This document shows, piece after piece, positions 41,195-50,996 of a DNA stretch of 63,367 bases (position 1 is the first letter of the stretch; every line of letters begins with the position of its first letter). This DNA is from Prasinococcaceae sp. CCMP 1430 (Eukaryota > Prasinodermophyta > Palmophyllophyceae > Prasinococcales > Prasinococcaceae): contig RQSC01000518.1 in NCBI GenBank assembly GCA_013416795.1, forward strand, positions 1 through 63,367, written 5' to 3'. The notes beneath the pieces were generated by a model. It did no database searches, was not told where the DNA came from, and saw only the letters and a list, made by a program, of their open reading frames with translations. The translations under genes and the position numbers were made by a program.

Positions 41195-43558
41195 ATGGCG
41201 ACGGTGGCACCCACGCATTCGATACCCGTGGTGTTCGCCGGCCACCGCGACGCGCTCGCGCGCGAGCTGCGCACGCGCGCCGCCGGTGCGTGCGTGACGC
41301 GTTACGAGGTACGTACGATGCTTGGCCGCATGGGTGCCCCTGGCGGTGCCGCGCTGTCCTCGTTCTTGGCTGCAACATTCGCAGAGGGCGAGCAGACGGC
41401 GGCGGCAGACGCTCTTGCCGTGGCCGTCTCGACAGGCGCGCGCGTGGCGCCTGGAACAGCACGCACGCAGCCTGCAGAAGTTGCCGCAGCTGTAGCCGCC
41501 CAGTATGACGCCAGCAATGGCGGTGATCGCATGCCGCTGGAGTTCGTGGGCGCCGCCAAGTCTCCGCTGCGTACGGGCAGCGCGATGCGAGCGGTGCGGT
41601 CTGCACTCGGAAGGACGAGCACGGCGTCGGCTGGGAGCAGGTGCGTGGGCACCGCCGCCCCCAGGGTGGCTATCGCCAGCAAGCGCCCACTACCCCAAAG
41701 CATTGATGGGGCCGACGCTTTAGTTAGTTACGACTCGCTCTGACTAGCTTTGCTCGCTCCCTCTTTTCCCGATCTCATGCCACAGCCTGCTCGGCGCAGG
41801 CCGCCCCCTCAGCGGCCCCGCCGCGTCGGCGGTTGACCGCCTGCTCGCCAAGGTAGGCGCTCCTTCGGACGCCGAGCTCGCTGCGCGAGAGGAAGAGATC
41901 GCTCGCGCATTGCTAAGCGGCATTAAACCACCGCCGCGACGTGATGCGTCCGCTGAGCTGGCGGTGGGCAGGCGCGCATGCGCGTCCCCGGCAAAGGAAG
42001 CGACGACGGCAGTGACGCCAGCGGCAGGAGGTGCTGTGGCGACTCCAGCGGAGCGAGCGATGAGCGCGCAAAAGCAGGGTACGGCTGCATCTCTGGGACG
42101 CTATGTTACCGATGCAGCACTGGCGGAACAGGCACACTTCGACAGGTGAGGTCAATCGCTGCGCTCGAGGGCCCTTCGTGGCGCACAGGCTAGCCGTTCG
42201 GACTCCCACCTCGTGGCACGTGCTCGCATCGTGTGCTGACGCCCGCCCCCTCTCGCCTGCCCATCGTCACATGCTGCGTCCGCCAACGCTGTGCGAAAAG
42301 CAGCGGTGGTGCCTCTGGCGGCCGCGTGCCAACCTCTGCTGCCCATGACAATGCACAAATGCCTTCGCTGCTGCGCAATGCTGTGCTCGAGGTGAGGACT
42401 ACAGAGGGGCAAGGCGACGAGGCTGCAGCGGAAATGGCCGCCGCAACTCTGCGCGCGGACGCATACGTTGCCGCTTTGAAGCACCGCATGCATGGCCACA
42501 GGCGGCCGGACGCGGAAGTTTCCGGTGGCGCCGCAACGCCGCGCGATGCGCCGAATCCCGCACGGCCTAGCCCCAAGGAGGCTACACTGGAGTCGGTGTT
42601 GCGCCGCGAGGTGACAGATTCAGTGGCGGTCACCGGCACGGCCGCGGCCGCGGAAATGGGAGCCACCGCGAGCGCGAGCTCGAGGATGGGAACGGCCGCC
42701 GACGCTAGTACCAGTGCGGGCCATCACGATGCTTTGCTCCTTGGAGCCAAACCCACCAACTTGGCACTCAGCGCGCACGAAGATGAGGTAGAAGCGCTCA
42801 AAGGCCGGCTGGCAGTTGAACGCGCGCGCGCCGATGCCGAGGCGCGACGAGCGGAGGGCCTCAGATGCGAGGTGATGTTGCTGCAGTCAGCTCTTGCAGG
42901 AGCCAGTGGCGCGGCGGAGGCGGCCGCCGGAGATGCAGAGAAAGCTGTCGCAGCGGCCAAGGGGGAGGTGCGTGTGCACGCGGCCAAGGTAGTGGCAGCG
43001 TGCGAACGCGATTGCGCGGACCTCGCATGCTGACACATGCGCCTGCGCGGCGCCTGTGAGCCGCAGTGCAAGCAGCTGCGCAGCGCGCTGATCCGCTGCA
43101 AAGAGGAGTTGCTTGCTGAACGCGAGGCCATTCGTGCCAAAGAGGAGCAGCTTCTGCTGCGCGAGAAGCGCATGCTCGCCACCCTCATGCAGCAGCTGCA
43201 GGCTACACAAAGGGACGTGCATCGTCTGGACAACGATGCACAGAGCATGGAGGCCATGCAAGGGCGTATCGAGTCGCTGCACGAGCTTGTCGCTACCTCG
43301 GAGGTGCTCGCCGCAAGCAAGGCGGAGGCCAACGTGCGGACAAGTGTGCTGCCTGTCGAAAAGATCACCTCGCTCGACCTCTTCATGGACACGCAGCAAG
43401 TGACGCCCAATCAGAAGGGCGCCCCGCCGGCGCTGTGCGCGCGCGCTATCGATCATTCACCAGGCACAATGGTGAGCTCTGAGCCCTCGATGCACGGGGC
43501 CACCCGCATCCTCAGCGAGCTTGGCTCTTTGAAGAGCCAGCTGACTGCCATGGCATGA
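41195..43558 (+). CDS. Coiled-coil protein of unknown function
   Basis: Four exons: 41195-41640, 41786-42145, 42304-42967 and 43067-43558, giving 653 residues. Junctions are GCAG/GTGCGT-CACAG, ACAG/GTGAGG-AGCAG and GAG/GTGCGT-CGCAG. The frame is consistent throughout. In particular the last intron (99 nt) removes an in-frame TGA. The third acceptor could be one AGC codon earlier (NAGNAG-like). The first 150 residues (MATVAPTHSIPVVFAGH onward) are Ala-rich and unplaced. The long Glu/Arg-rich stretches EVEALKGRLAVERARADAE and RCKEELLAEREAIRAKEEQ form coiled coils. It could be a cytoskeletal or basal-body protein, but no family motif supports that. It is convergent with PP2C, 49 bp away. Confidence 0.7.
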
Positions 43559-43607
43559 GAGTCTGTCGCATGCGTCCGACTAGACTAGGGGTGGATAAGA
43601 CGTCCGA

Positions 43608-44966
43608 TTACGTGCACGCCGCATCCTTCAAATCAACCACCACCACCGCGACGTTGTCCTGCGTCTTCTTCTTGGTCGCATAAGCCACCATGGCCTCGGC
43701 GGCTCGCTGGGCGTCCCCGTGCGCGCTGAGTTCCTTCGCGACGAGCACAGTGGCGTTCTTGGACGAGCACACGTCCCACAAGCCATCCGAGGCGAGGACG
43801 AGGAACTCATCGTTCGGCGTACGCTCGATTTCAGAAACGTCGGGCGTGGGGATGACCAGGTCCGACTCCATCGTCGCCTTGCGCGCCTGGGGATAGTCGT
43901 CAAGGAGCTCCTCGCGCAGGTCGAACCGCCCGCCCTGCGCGCGCAAGGCCGCGCCATTTGGGGTTTACACACAAGCGCGCGCGCGCATGGTCAGCGCGCC
44001 GCCACGTGCGCATCGGGCCCCACCCAGGCGGGATGGGACCGGGTGCGAGGCCCGGTGCACGAATGCCAGTGCCAGCCCCTGCCGCGGTGCGAACGCGCTG
44101 TGGCGCAGCTGGACGAGGCTCTCAGCGCGCCGCACCTTGAACTCCCAATCGCCGAAGGCTCTGCTAACCGCCAGAATGCCGCACACGCGTCCTTGCTGCA
44201 CCCACCCCCCCGCATCCTTTATGCGCTGCACCTCCGCGCGCGACGTCTTTGATGGCCCGTACACCCTGTGCTCCGAGGTGAGATCGATTGCTTTGCCGCC
44301 GCGCGCAAGCACAGCGCGCGAGTCCCCCACGTTGGCCGCCAAGATGCGGTCCTGGCGCACCAGCAGCGACGTCGCCGTGCTGCCCGAGAAGCAGTCCGGC
44401 GGCGCGAACTTTGAGAGGTGCTTTGCCAGCGTGGCGTCCGCCTCGTCGAATGCTGCGCTGAGCGTCTGTTCCAGCAGCGACCCGCCGTCCTGCGCTTGGG
44501 CTCCGATTGGGCTCACGTCGCACCCCGCGGCGTCTACGCCCTTGGCGAACGCCTCGTACAGGTTGTCGCGCAGCCAGGTCGACGCCGCCGCGCCCTCGTG
44601 CCCATCGAAGAGCCCGGCGTACAGATACCCGCAACGCGCGTCTGGGTGCACGACTAGCGTGTCCTCCATGTATTCGCGCGGCCCCTGCGCGAGCGCGCTG
44701 CCGAACTTCGGAGGCCACGTCTTGGGTGCGGGCTTTTCCCTCTCAGCGGAGCTGGCATCGCCGGCGAGCGTGCTGGAGCCGCTGTCGCGGCCTCCTCCAA
44801 AGAGCCCCCTGGCGGGAGCCAAATGCGCTCCCTTCGTAGGCACGGGTGCATGAGGCGCGCGCGCCGGTGCACGCACGCAGCGGCCCACCCGCGGCACTCG
44901 CGCACCACCGCATGGCGCGCGAGCCCTTCCTGCGGACGCCATGGACATCCGCGAGCACGCCGCCAT
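43608..44966 (-). CDS. PP2C-type protein phosphatase, probably organelle-targeted
   Basis: Metal-dependent Ser/Thr phosphatase. Exons 44966-44136 and 43934-43608, joined by AAG/GTGCGG-GCGCAG, give 385 residues. The first 80 residues (MAACSRMSMASAGRAR) are Ala/Arg/Ser-rich and look like a plastid or mitochondrial transit peptide. Phosphatase motifs are EYMEDTLVVH, the metal-binding LFDGHEGAAA (DGHEG where many have DGHGG), SGSTATSLLV, ANVGDSRAVLAR, LAVSRAFGDWEFK and FLVLASDGLWDVCSS, ending with TQDNVAVVVVDL. The intron separates the RAFGDWEFK block from the DGLWD block. The conserved Asp ligands are all there, so activity is expected. Confidence 0.9.
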
Positions 44967-46377
44967 CCGCACCCTTTCGCGCAGCCGCACCCTCGCGTGG
45001 GCGCGTCGCGCAGGCCCGACCACAGAAACGACCGCCGCGCAACCGATCCTAGCGAAGCAACCCTCACCCCCGCTCGCCCACCTGCCTGCACACCGCCACC
45101 ACGCACCCGGCGCGCCTGCCCCCACCCGCCCGCCCACGCGGCGCACAGCCGCGGCAGCTGCGGCCGCACGTCGCCCCACGCGCAGGCCACGCCTGCAGTG
45201 AAAACTCCCGCTCTTCTCACTCCCGCCCTCTCAGCCGTCGCGCAGGCCGTCTGCCCAACGCACACCTCGTCCCCCGTCTCTGCACCCGCGCGCCCCTCCC
45301 CCCCCCCCCGGCCCCGGCACGGGTGCGTGCCCCACGCAGCGCCCGGCGCGAGAAGTGCCGCCCCTGCCGTCCCCTGCGCCCTCGCTCGCTCCACCTGTGC
45401 GGGCGCTGGAGCGCTGCGTCAGGCGCCACGGGCCACCGCGCCGCCGCGCGCCAAGCTGCTCGCACGCTGGCTTGAGTCTTTGGATCGTCGTCGTAGCTGT
45501 CGCCCCTCGCCTTTCCCACCCATCCCCCTCCCCCCTGTCACCCCTCTATTTTACCCAGCACCCCCGCGCCCCACACCTCACGCCACCACGACAGGCCCTC
45601 CGCGCTGACGCGTGCGCTGGCGGCGCGCGCGCGCAACGCGACGGGGGTCAGGGTTCCGTTCCTGCCGTACTGACTGTAATAATAGTGACAGGGACAGGCT
45701 TGGCTGATCCCCAGGATAACACCGAGATTTCGTCTACCGCGGCTTTGGCCAGGGCGGAGGTGCGGCTGATCAGCGAGAGACAGACCCGGAAATAGGCTCG
45801 ATCGAGCAGCGCTCTCCGCCCCTGACTGACTGGTGACTCACTCACTGACTGACTGACTGAATCGGGCGAGGCCGCGCGCGCGATCCGATCCCAATCCGAT
45901 CCGGGGCGCGGCAAGCCGGCCGACCAGGGTGTCGCCATCAGCCAGCCAGGGGCGGAAATGCATGCCATTGAGCAGATCTAGCTTGAGCTGGCTGGAGTCG
46001 GTCGTTCAGTCAGCCCCAGCCAGCCAGCCAGCAGCACGAGACGGAGGAGTGCGACTCCCGGGCGGATCGGGCAATTGATCGAGATGTCATGGCTGACTGA
46101 CGACGGGCGGGTTGGCGACTTGACCGCATCTGGATGATGGATCCGTCCGGATGTTTTGCTGCTTTTTGGGTTGGTGGGGCGCGTCGCGCGGCAAACAAAT
46201 CTTTCCGCGGCGCGGCGCGCCCCGCGCCTCGCGCGGGGCGCGCCCGCGGCCGCGCAATCCGCACCNGGCGAGCGATGCCCGCCAGGGTCGTGGTTGGACG
46301 TCGCGTGCAACTACACCGTGGAACGCGCCCTGGCGCCGCCCGAGCCCAGCGAGCGAGTGCGTCCTACGGCGCTGACG
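44967..46377. other. Divergent intergenic region with short repeats, no gene recognised
   Basis: Contains a pyrimidine-rich stretch at 45290-45580 and CTGACTGACTGACTGA-type tetranucleotide repeats at 45828-45862 with partial copies at about 46000-46100. It also contains the single N at 46266. An open frame ending at 45795 has a plausible non-repetitive tail (STAALARAEVRLISERQTRK) but no start or relatives, so I do not call it. Confidence 0.45.
46266..46266. other. Single undetermined base
   Basis: One N in GC-rich sequence about 110 bp upstream of a proposed gene start. It may mark a contig join of unknown true length rather than one bad base. Confidence 0.7.
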
Positions 46378-47288
46378 ATGGCGGGCGACTCGGTCGCAGC
46401 GGGGCGCTCAAGGCCGCCGAAGGCGCTCGTGCTGCTCATGAACAATGCGGTGGAACACGACTGGGAGACGACGCCGTACGAAAGCCTACCGCCGGAGTGC
46501 AAGGCCATGGCCGCCGCGGGGGCGTATCGATATATATCGGGCATGCGCGACCCCTTCAGCGCCGCGGTCAGTGACTACCTGTACACGAAGGTGCGTGGCG
46601 CCGAGCGGGTCTCAGTGCCTGCTCCGATGATTGGCAGAAGTGCCACTTGCCGAAGTCCGTCTCGCGCCAAGCAGGGCGCGCGGCGCTCGCCAGTGGCGGC
46701 TCGCGCGGTGCCGCGGGTGCGCGCGCCACCTGCCGGTGCGCGTGAGGGCGAGCATGCGGGAGTCGGGGACGACATCACAGTGCCGGAGATGCTCTGCAAA
46801 CCGCAGATGCCGTGCGCCGCATTTGCGCTCTCCGCACTCGCGCAAACGTCGCCCGCGCTCGCCGCCGACGCGGCGGCGGACGCGGCGGACGCGGCAGCGA
46901 GCGCGAGCGATGCGGGCGCGGACCCTACCGTCGTTGCTGGTGTCGTCGCGGTGGCAGTCGCGGCCGGGGTGCTTTTCAAGGGGAGCAGTTCCGACGCCGA
47001 GGAAGGCTCCTTCGAGCAAAGCTTGGTGCGTGCGCGCACGCGCGCCGGCTGCCCCGCTGGTGTGCCGCGCCTACGCGCGCCCTCCATGCCAACCTCCGCC
47101 GAAGCGTGCGTGCGCACGGTCCCTTTGGGTCGCGGGGGTCACTCTGGCCACCTGTACTGACGTTGGCACCCGCGCGCACCTGCCGGCGTGCCGGCCCACT
47201 TGATGTCATGCGCCCACCTGGCCATGTGTTCTAGACCATCGCTGGCGGCGAGAGGCGCAAGCGCAAGCCTCCCCCGCCCTCAATGTGA
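46378..47288 (+). CDS. Hypothetical protein with a predicted membrane span
   Basis: Proposed three exons, 46378-46590, 46789-47025 and 47235-47288, giving 167 residues. The donors are AAG/GTGCGT and TTG/GTGCGT. The acceptors (GGAG and TCTAG) are weaker, so the model is tentative. Exon 1 begins MAGDSVAAGRSRPPKALVLL. Exon 2 has MLCKPQMPCAAFALSALAQ then an Ala/Asp-rich stretch ending in an AxA-like ALAAD. The span VVAGVVAVAVAAGVLF follows, and exon 3 is a short basic tail (RRKRKPPPPSM). The TSPALAAD stretch would suit thylakoid transfer, so a plastid membrane location is conceivable. An alternative is two separate genes, the second starting at the exon 2 Met. Confidence 0.35.
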
Positions 47289-47688
47289 GCCGCACCGCAC
47301 GCACCCACCCAACGCACCTTCAGTGCGCGTGCGTTGGGATCGACGAGCGCACCGCGCATGGATGGCCACGCCCACAACGCTTAGAGCAACACACACGTCA
47401 CAAAGCTCATGCGTAACGATGTACATGTAGGTCGTTTGCTTGCCAGTGCGCACGCGCTTAGACACCCATGGCGCGAGGTCTCTTCCTTCACCAGAGCCTA
47501 CGAGCGCGCGGGCGTGTTTCGTCGGTCGCGCCGCTATGCGCCGACGACAGCTTGTGTGCCTCGTGCCGTGCTGTCTCTAGCGAGAAATGTATTCGGACAT
47601 TTATGTGTGTGCCGTGCTTCTTTCTTGAAAGAAAGAAGACGAGCCGTATAGAGGGGAGCGCCAGGGCTGGCGAGCTCACGCAGGTCAT
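47289..47688. other. Convergent spacer, no gene recognised
   Basis: Lies between the hypothetical gene (+) and the next minus-strand gene, which end towards each other. It is relatively A/T-richer around 47570-47640. Confidence 0.4.
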
Positions 47689-48842
47689 TCACTCGTCAAT
47701 CATGGCCTTCGCTTTTGTGGCAGCCTCGCGCGCGGCCTGCAGTGCGGCTTCCACAGCGTCCTTGCCGGCCAGCGGCGGCGCACCCTCGACATCGCTCTCT
47801 GAGTCAGCCAAGGCGAGCGACGGGGCGCCGTCCGGCGCGATGGCGCAACCTGAATCGTCGCACACAACCGCGCTCGCCTCAGTGAGGGCGAGGGTGCGAC
47901 GCGCGCGAGTTTTGGCAGCCTATGGCACGACAAGTCAGCCGAGGGAAACACCAGAGCGACGTCAGCGCGCGTGGCGTGGAACACAGCAACGCAACAAGCG
48001 CGCGAGCTGCGCGCGTGCTCGCACACACACTGCGCCCCCTGGGTGCGCACGACGCATCGCTGACTGCTCGTGCGAGAGTGTCGCCCTCGCGCGTGATTGC
48101 CCCCTCAATGAGGCGCGCGGGAGAGCACCCGTGCGCGACGCACCTTGGAGGGAGCATTCGGCAGCGCGCAGCCCGACTCGTCACAGACGAGGCCGCTGTC
48201 GGCCGCGCGCGGCCCCGATGAGTCGGGCGCTGCGTCCTGTTTGAGCATCTCCTCTGTCATCGCAAACGCCCACAAGGTCACAGATAGAGCTGCCTCTTCT
48301 GCCACACTCGTCCCGTAGTCCACCCTGCCCACGCGCCGGCTCGGGAGCTGCACGACCGCGTCAAAGAGGGGGGGGGCGGAGGAGGTAACACGAAGCGCTA
48401 TCCGGGGCTTGAGGCCCGCGGGAAGCTGGAGGGTGGCGGCGTATACGCCCGCGCCCACCGATTCGAGCTCTGCAACTGCCTCATGGGCAGGTTGTGACTG
48501 TCCGCGAGCCTTGCTTTCGACGCTGGCGACGATGCCGTCCATATCCTCGTCGCCCTCACTTTCGACGCGCACATGCAACGATACGGTCTCGCCCTTGGCG
48601 AGCTTCGGCGCGTCCTTGCGCTCGACTGCCGCGTTGCTGTAGTCAGTAGAGAGGACCTTCGGCTTGGTGCTGGCGTTCGAGGTCGTCGTAGTCGCGCCCG
48701 TGCCCTCGCCGGCGACTGCGCACATCAGCCCGCGCGCACGTGACTGCGCGCGCGGTGCAGCCGGATGCACGGTGGCGAGGTGCGCACGCAGACCGCAGAC
48801 CACACTGGGCCGCGCGCTCCTCGGGGGCGCGGCAGCCAGCAT
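47689..48842 (-). CDS. Uncharacterised protein with a predicted plastid transit peptide and twin CX4C motifs
   Basis: Two exons, 48842-48144 and 47919-47689, joined in phase 0 by AAG/GTGCGT and CATAG, giving 309 residues. The first 45 residues ([16 protein letters not shown]) are Arg/Ser/Ala-rich and fit a plastid transit peptide, ending near LMCAVAGEGTG. The middle has STDYSNAAVERKDAPKLAKG, an immunoglobulin-like beta-rich region (GVYAATLQLPAGLKPRIALR), then an acidic helical stretch. The motif VCDESGCAL occurs at the end of exon 1 and VCDDSGCAI again in exon 2, one each side of the intron. The C-terminus is an Ala-rich helix ending KAKAMIDE. No family recognised. Confidence 0.6.
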
Positions 48843-49966
48843 CCTGACGATGCCCCTTTCTGCCACGAGACAGTAGACGCACTCGTGCTCAGCTTCACTC
48901 GCGTGGCCCGCGCCCGATGGCCCTGCACTGCTGCAGCCCGCCGTGCTCGGGAGGCACCCCCGTGGCACTTTCCGTTCGCAGAGGTGGTTGCACGCCGGCG
49001 CTGCGCGGCTCGGCGCAGCGACAGAGCGCGGCACACGAGCACTGCGATTGATGGGCGCGGCGCCCTGCTCAGACGATAGCTCCGGGAGCTGATCAACGCC
49101 TGCAATCCTTGGTCGCGCGCGCGCGCGGCGGCGGGTGGGAGGGGGGGGGGGGGGCGCCCTGCGCGCTTTGTGGAGCCTCCGGCGCCAGCGCGCGGCCGCA
49201 CCTCCCGCCGCGGATTCCCGGCGCCCGCAGCCGCAGATTTGCGACGCGGGCGCCGGCCTCACCCCGCACACGCACCCGACACGTGCGGCCGGCACGCACT
49301 CTCGGCCGCGTCGCGCTTGGCTGCTGCGGCTGGGTGCTGATGTCAGCAGAGCAGGCCGGTGACTGGATGGCTGGTGAGGACGCCGCCAGAGCAATCCCCA
49401 TCACCCCATCATTCCATCCCCATCAGATCGGCAATCGCATCATCACTCGACCGACTGAGTCGTGATGCAGACTGCGGCACCCCGAACCGAAAGCAAAAGG
49501 GGGTATGGAGTGGGGTCGCGGGCGCGCGCTCCTCTCCTTGGCTCGCGCCGTGCGAAGCGAGGACAGATCGCCGCATCGATCGAAGCCGGCAGCCCTGGCC
49601 CTGCCGGCGGCGGCTCGGCCGCGCAGCCGCCGCGGACGCGGGCGCGAGGGCGCGCGCGGTGCGCGCGCGGTGCGCGCGGTGCGCGGGGCGGCCCCACAAG
49701 CTGCACACCAGACGCGCGGGCGGGGCGCGTTCTCATCGCCTGCCCGCTGCCCCTCGCTCGCTCTCTCTCTCTCGCGCGCGGGCGGGCTGCGCTGCGGGTC
49801 GCCTGAGCGCAGAGGCGCGAAGCGAAGCTGCCGCCGCACAGGCAGGGGGGCGCAAGGCAGGCGGGGCGGGGTGAGGTGGGGCTGTGAGGAGTCAGACGCA
49901 GCCCCGAGGGGGGTGCGGTCCTGAACATAGCGGTGCGGCTCGAGCGCAAATCCTCGCGGGCTTTAG
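48843..49966. other. Divergent intergenic region, no gene recognised
   Basis: Between the preceding gene (-) and guanylate kinase (+). It contains a G-run at 49140-49154 and CTCTCT-type repeats at about 49760-49775. Open frames are low complexity. Confidence 0.45.
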
Positions 49967-50662
49967 ATGCGCGTGGGCAGTGCGCTCGCGGCAGCGGCGA
50001 TGGGAGGTGCCTTCGGCATGCTCTTCCAGCGGAAAGGAGGGCAGCAGGTGCACGCCGATGGCCAGCAGCAGCTCGACACCGACGCGCCGCGCGCCCTCGT
50101 GATCGCCGGCCCGTCAGGCGTGGGCAAGGGGACCCTGATAGGGATGCTCATGAAGGCGCATCCGGACAAGTTCGGCTTCTCGGTGTCGCACACAACGCGT
50201 GCACCGCGTGAGGGCGAGAAGGACGGTGTGCACTACAACTTCACCACTATTGAGGATATGGAGCGGCGCATCGCAAAGGGCGAGTTTCTGGAGTACGCGC
50301 GCGTCCATGGCAAGATCTACGGAACGTCGTTTGCGGCCGTGCGCGCTGTCGCGGAGGGTGGCGAGCCCAAATGCTGCGTCCTGGACATCGACGTGCAGGG
50401 TGCCGACCTCGTACGCAAAGCAAAGCTCCCCGCTGGCTTCGTCTTCATCGCGCCGCCCTCGATGGAAGAGCTCGAGCGGCGGCTGCGAGGACGAGGCACC
50501 GAGTCGGAGTCGGATGTCGAAAAGCGCATCGCGAATGCGCGCGGCGAGATGGATAGGCGCAACGAGAAGGGCCTCTTTGACGAAGTGATTGTGAACGACG
50601 ACCTCGACGAGACGTACAAGAGGTTCGAGAAGTTCGCACTCAGCTGCCTGAGCTCGAAATGA
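49967..50662 (+). CDS. Guanylate kinase
   Basis: Single-exon gene of 231 residues, ATG at 49967. It phosphorylates GMP or dGMP to the diphosphate with ATP. P-loop IAGPSGVGKGTLIGMLM, GMP-binding SHTTRAPREGEKDGVHYNF with ERRIAKGEFLEYARVHGKIY, ILDIDVQGAD-like CCVLDIDVQGADLVRK and the lid segment LRGRGTESESDVEKRI are all intact. The protein is about 25 residues longer at the N-terminus than the cytosolic enzyme, with a hydrophobic ALAAAAMGGAFGMLF segment. That is a possible membrane anchor or organellar signal, so this could be the plastid or mitochondrial isoform. An internal Met at residue 12 is an alternative start. It converges on the next minus-strand gene. Confidence 0.93.
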   Translation: MRVGSALAAAAMGGAFGMLFQRKGGQQVHADGQQQLDTDAPRALVIAGPSGVGKGTLIGMLMKAHPDKFGFSVSHTTRAPREGEKDGVHYNFTTIEDMERRIAKGEFLEYARVHGKIYGTSFAAVRAVAEGGEPKCCVLDIDVQGADLVRKAKLPAGFVFIAPPSMEELERRLRGRGTESESDVEKRIANARGEMDRRNEKGLFDEVIVNDDLDETYKRFEKFALSCLSSK

Positions 50663-50996
50663 AGCGTTACGCGACTTTGGCTGGCTACGGCCCACATGAG
50701 GTCAGTGTCGGTAGCAGCGCTGCCCCCGCGCACTGGCGCGCATAGCTGGCGCGTGCACCAATGACGACACCGCACAACTTATCATTCATGCGTGTCAGCT
50801 GAAGGATCCCTTGTGATCGACTGCATCAAATCTTCTCACCGAGGGCACGCGCCGCGTCCATTCGATCGGCATGCAACTCTGGTAGCCTCGCTAGGGCCCG
50901 CGTTCTGACGTAGCACCCGCGCGTGCACCCGATGCGCGCCCTCGTGCAACACAGGGCGCTCGACTTGATGCTCTTTAATTGAAGACTTATCGCGAC
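50663..50996. other. Convergent spacer, no gene recognised
   Basis: 334 bp between guanylate kinase and the end of the large coiled-coil gene. No TGTAA immediately after either stop and no RNA gene seen. Confidence 0.45.

Noticed and set aside
43031..43033. In-frame TGA suggesting a premature stop in the coiled-coil gene
   Set aside because: Removed by a 99-nt intron with GAG/GTGCGT and CGCAG that keeps the heptad pattern.
44823..45608. Pro/Arg-rich open frame on the plus strand
   Set aside because: Overlaps the PP2C transit-peptide region and leader on the other strand; low complexity with no domain.
45355..45795. Open frame ending STAALARAEVRLISERQTRK
   Set aside because: No start codon, no relatives recognised, and the upstream part is pyrimidine-rich low complexity.
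45828..46100. CTGACTGA repeats as a transposon or CRISPR array
   Set aside because: Short irregular tetranucleotide repeats with no spacers, no terminal repeats and no transposase.
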